Shown: positions 63,909-64,000 of the stretch, in pieces
How the letters are laid out: each line of letters starts with the position of its first letter
How positions within the stretch are numbered: position 1 is the first letter of the stretch
DNA from: Paenibacillus validus NBRC 15382
GTDB lineage: Bacteria > Bacillota > Bacilli > Paenibacillales > NBRC-103111
Reading direction: 5' to 3'
DNA length: 64,000 bases
Assembly: GCF_004000985.1 (NCBI RefSeq)
Contig: NZ_BIMH01000005.1
Location: 1-64,000 of the forward strand
Translations under genes and position numbers: made by a program
The notes under the pieces: model-generated
Seen by the model: only the letters and a program-made list of their open reading frames with translations
What the model was told of the DNA's origin: nothing
The model's database searches: none

Positions 63909-64000
63909 TCACTCCTTCGGGCATGGATGGGATTTATTTTAATTGTAACCCTTCATGAGATAAATGACCAATGATCAATCGGGAAATGCGGGGATCGACA

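Overview
The window reads as chromosomal DNA of an endospore-forming Bacillota species, most likely Paenibacillaceae (Paenibacillus, Cohnella or a close relative). The pointers are KapB, a Spo0E-family phosphatase, a YhcN/YlaJ sporulation lipoprotein, the bacillithiol protein YtxJ, a DUF4023 peptide, HelD, strong AAGGAGG-type ribosome sites with some GTG/TTG starts, and moderately high GC. This placement is inference from gene content. I saw no rRNA, tRNA, CRISPR array, prophage or insertion sequence; most of the window is housekeeping and stress genes on both strands.

Layout. 0-5.8 kb: an FHA membrane protein, a RidA-like gene, a PP2C phosphatase preceded by a decayed copy of the FHA gene's 3' end, then small stress, membrane and ASCH genes and an M42 peptidase. 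5.9-9.6 kb: two ABC-F translation factors (YfmR-like and YkpA-like). 9.9-16.7 kb: a thioredoxin-like protein, KapB, a sensor histidine kinase broken by one in-frame amber codon with its NarL-type regulator, an oxidoreductase, a UPF0126/TRIC channel, a sporulation lipoprotein and an orphan OmpR-type regulator. 16.9-22.4 kb: Spo0E, HxlR, PurT, AIM24-like, phosphodiesterase, YtxJ and esterase genes. 22.4-27.6 kb: one giant kinase-like/AAA/GAF/histidine kinase. 27.8-38.9 kb: a nucleotide-sugar-type oxidoreductase, topoisomerase III, a WYL regulator, a methyltransferase-nitrilase-GNAT operon, an MFS exporter, Cu/Zn superoxide dismutase and a DUF3900 protein. 39-42.1 kb: a RavA/ViaA-like AAA+/VWA pair. 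42.4-44.3 kb: LarE overlapping a D-2-hydroxyacid dehydrogenase. 44.5-51.7 kb: a mannitol regulon (mtlA-mtlR-mtlF-mtlD) running straight into ptsI-ptsH, so the whole phosphorelay from PEP to mannitol is encoded together. 51.8-58.1 kb: a PH-like hypothetical, a wrecked cation-efflux gene, HelD, a DUF4023 peptide, fumarase, and an ArsR/AHSA1 pair with a doubled operator. 58.2-63.9 kb: a COG0523 zinc-type GTPase behind three Zur-box-like palindromes, a second topoisomerase III, a DUF4395 protein, a frameshifted collagen-like spore-surface remnant, and a hemolysin III family protein.

The strongest unusual signals are several genes caught in decay (amber-split kinase, FHA 3' remnant, deleted CDF transporter, beheaded and frameshifted collagen-like gene), the giant receptor whose kinase domain has lost catalytic residues, the RavA/ViaA-like pair in a Gram-positive setting, and two well-formed regulatory regions (Zur-like and ArsR-like). 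I did not find a clearly new multi-gene defence or mobile system.
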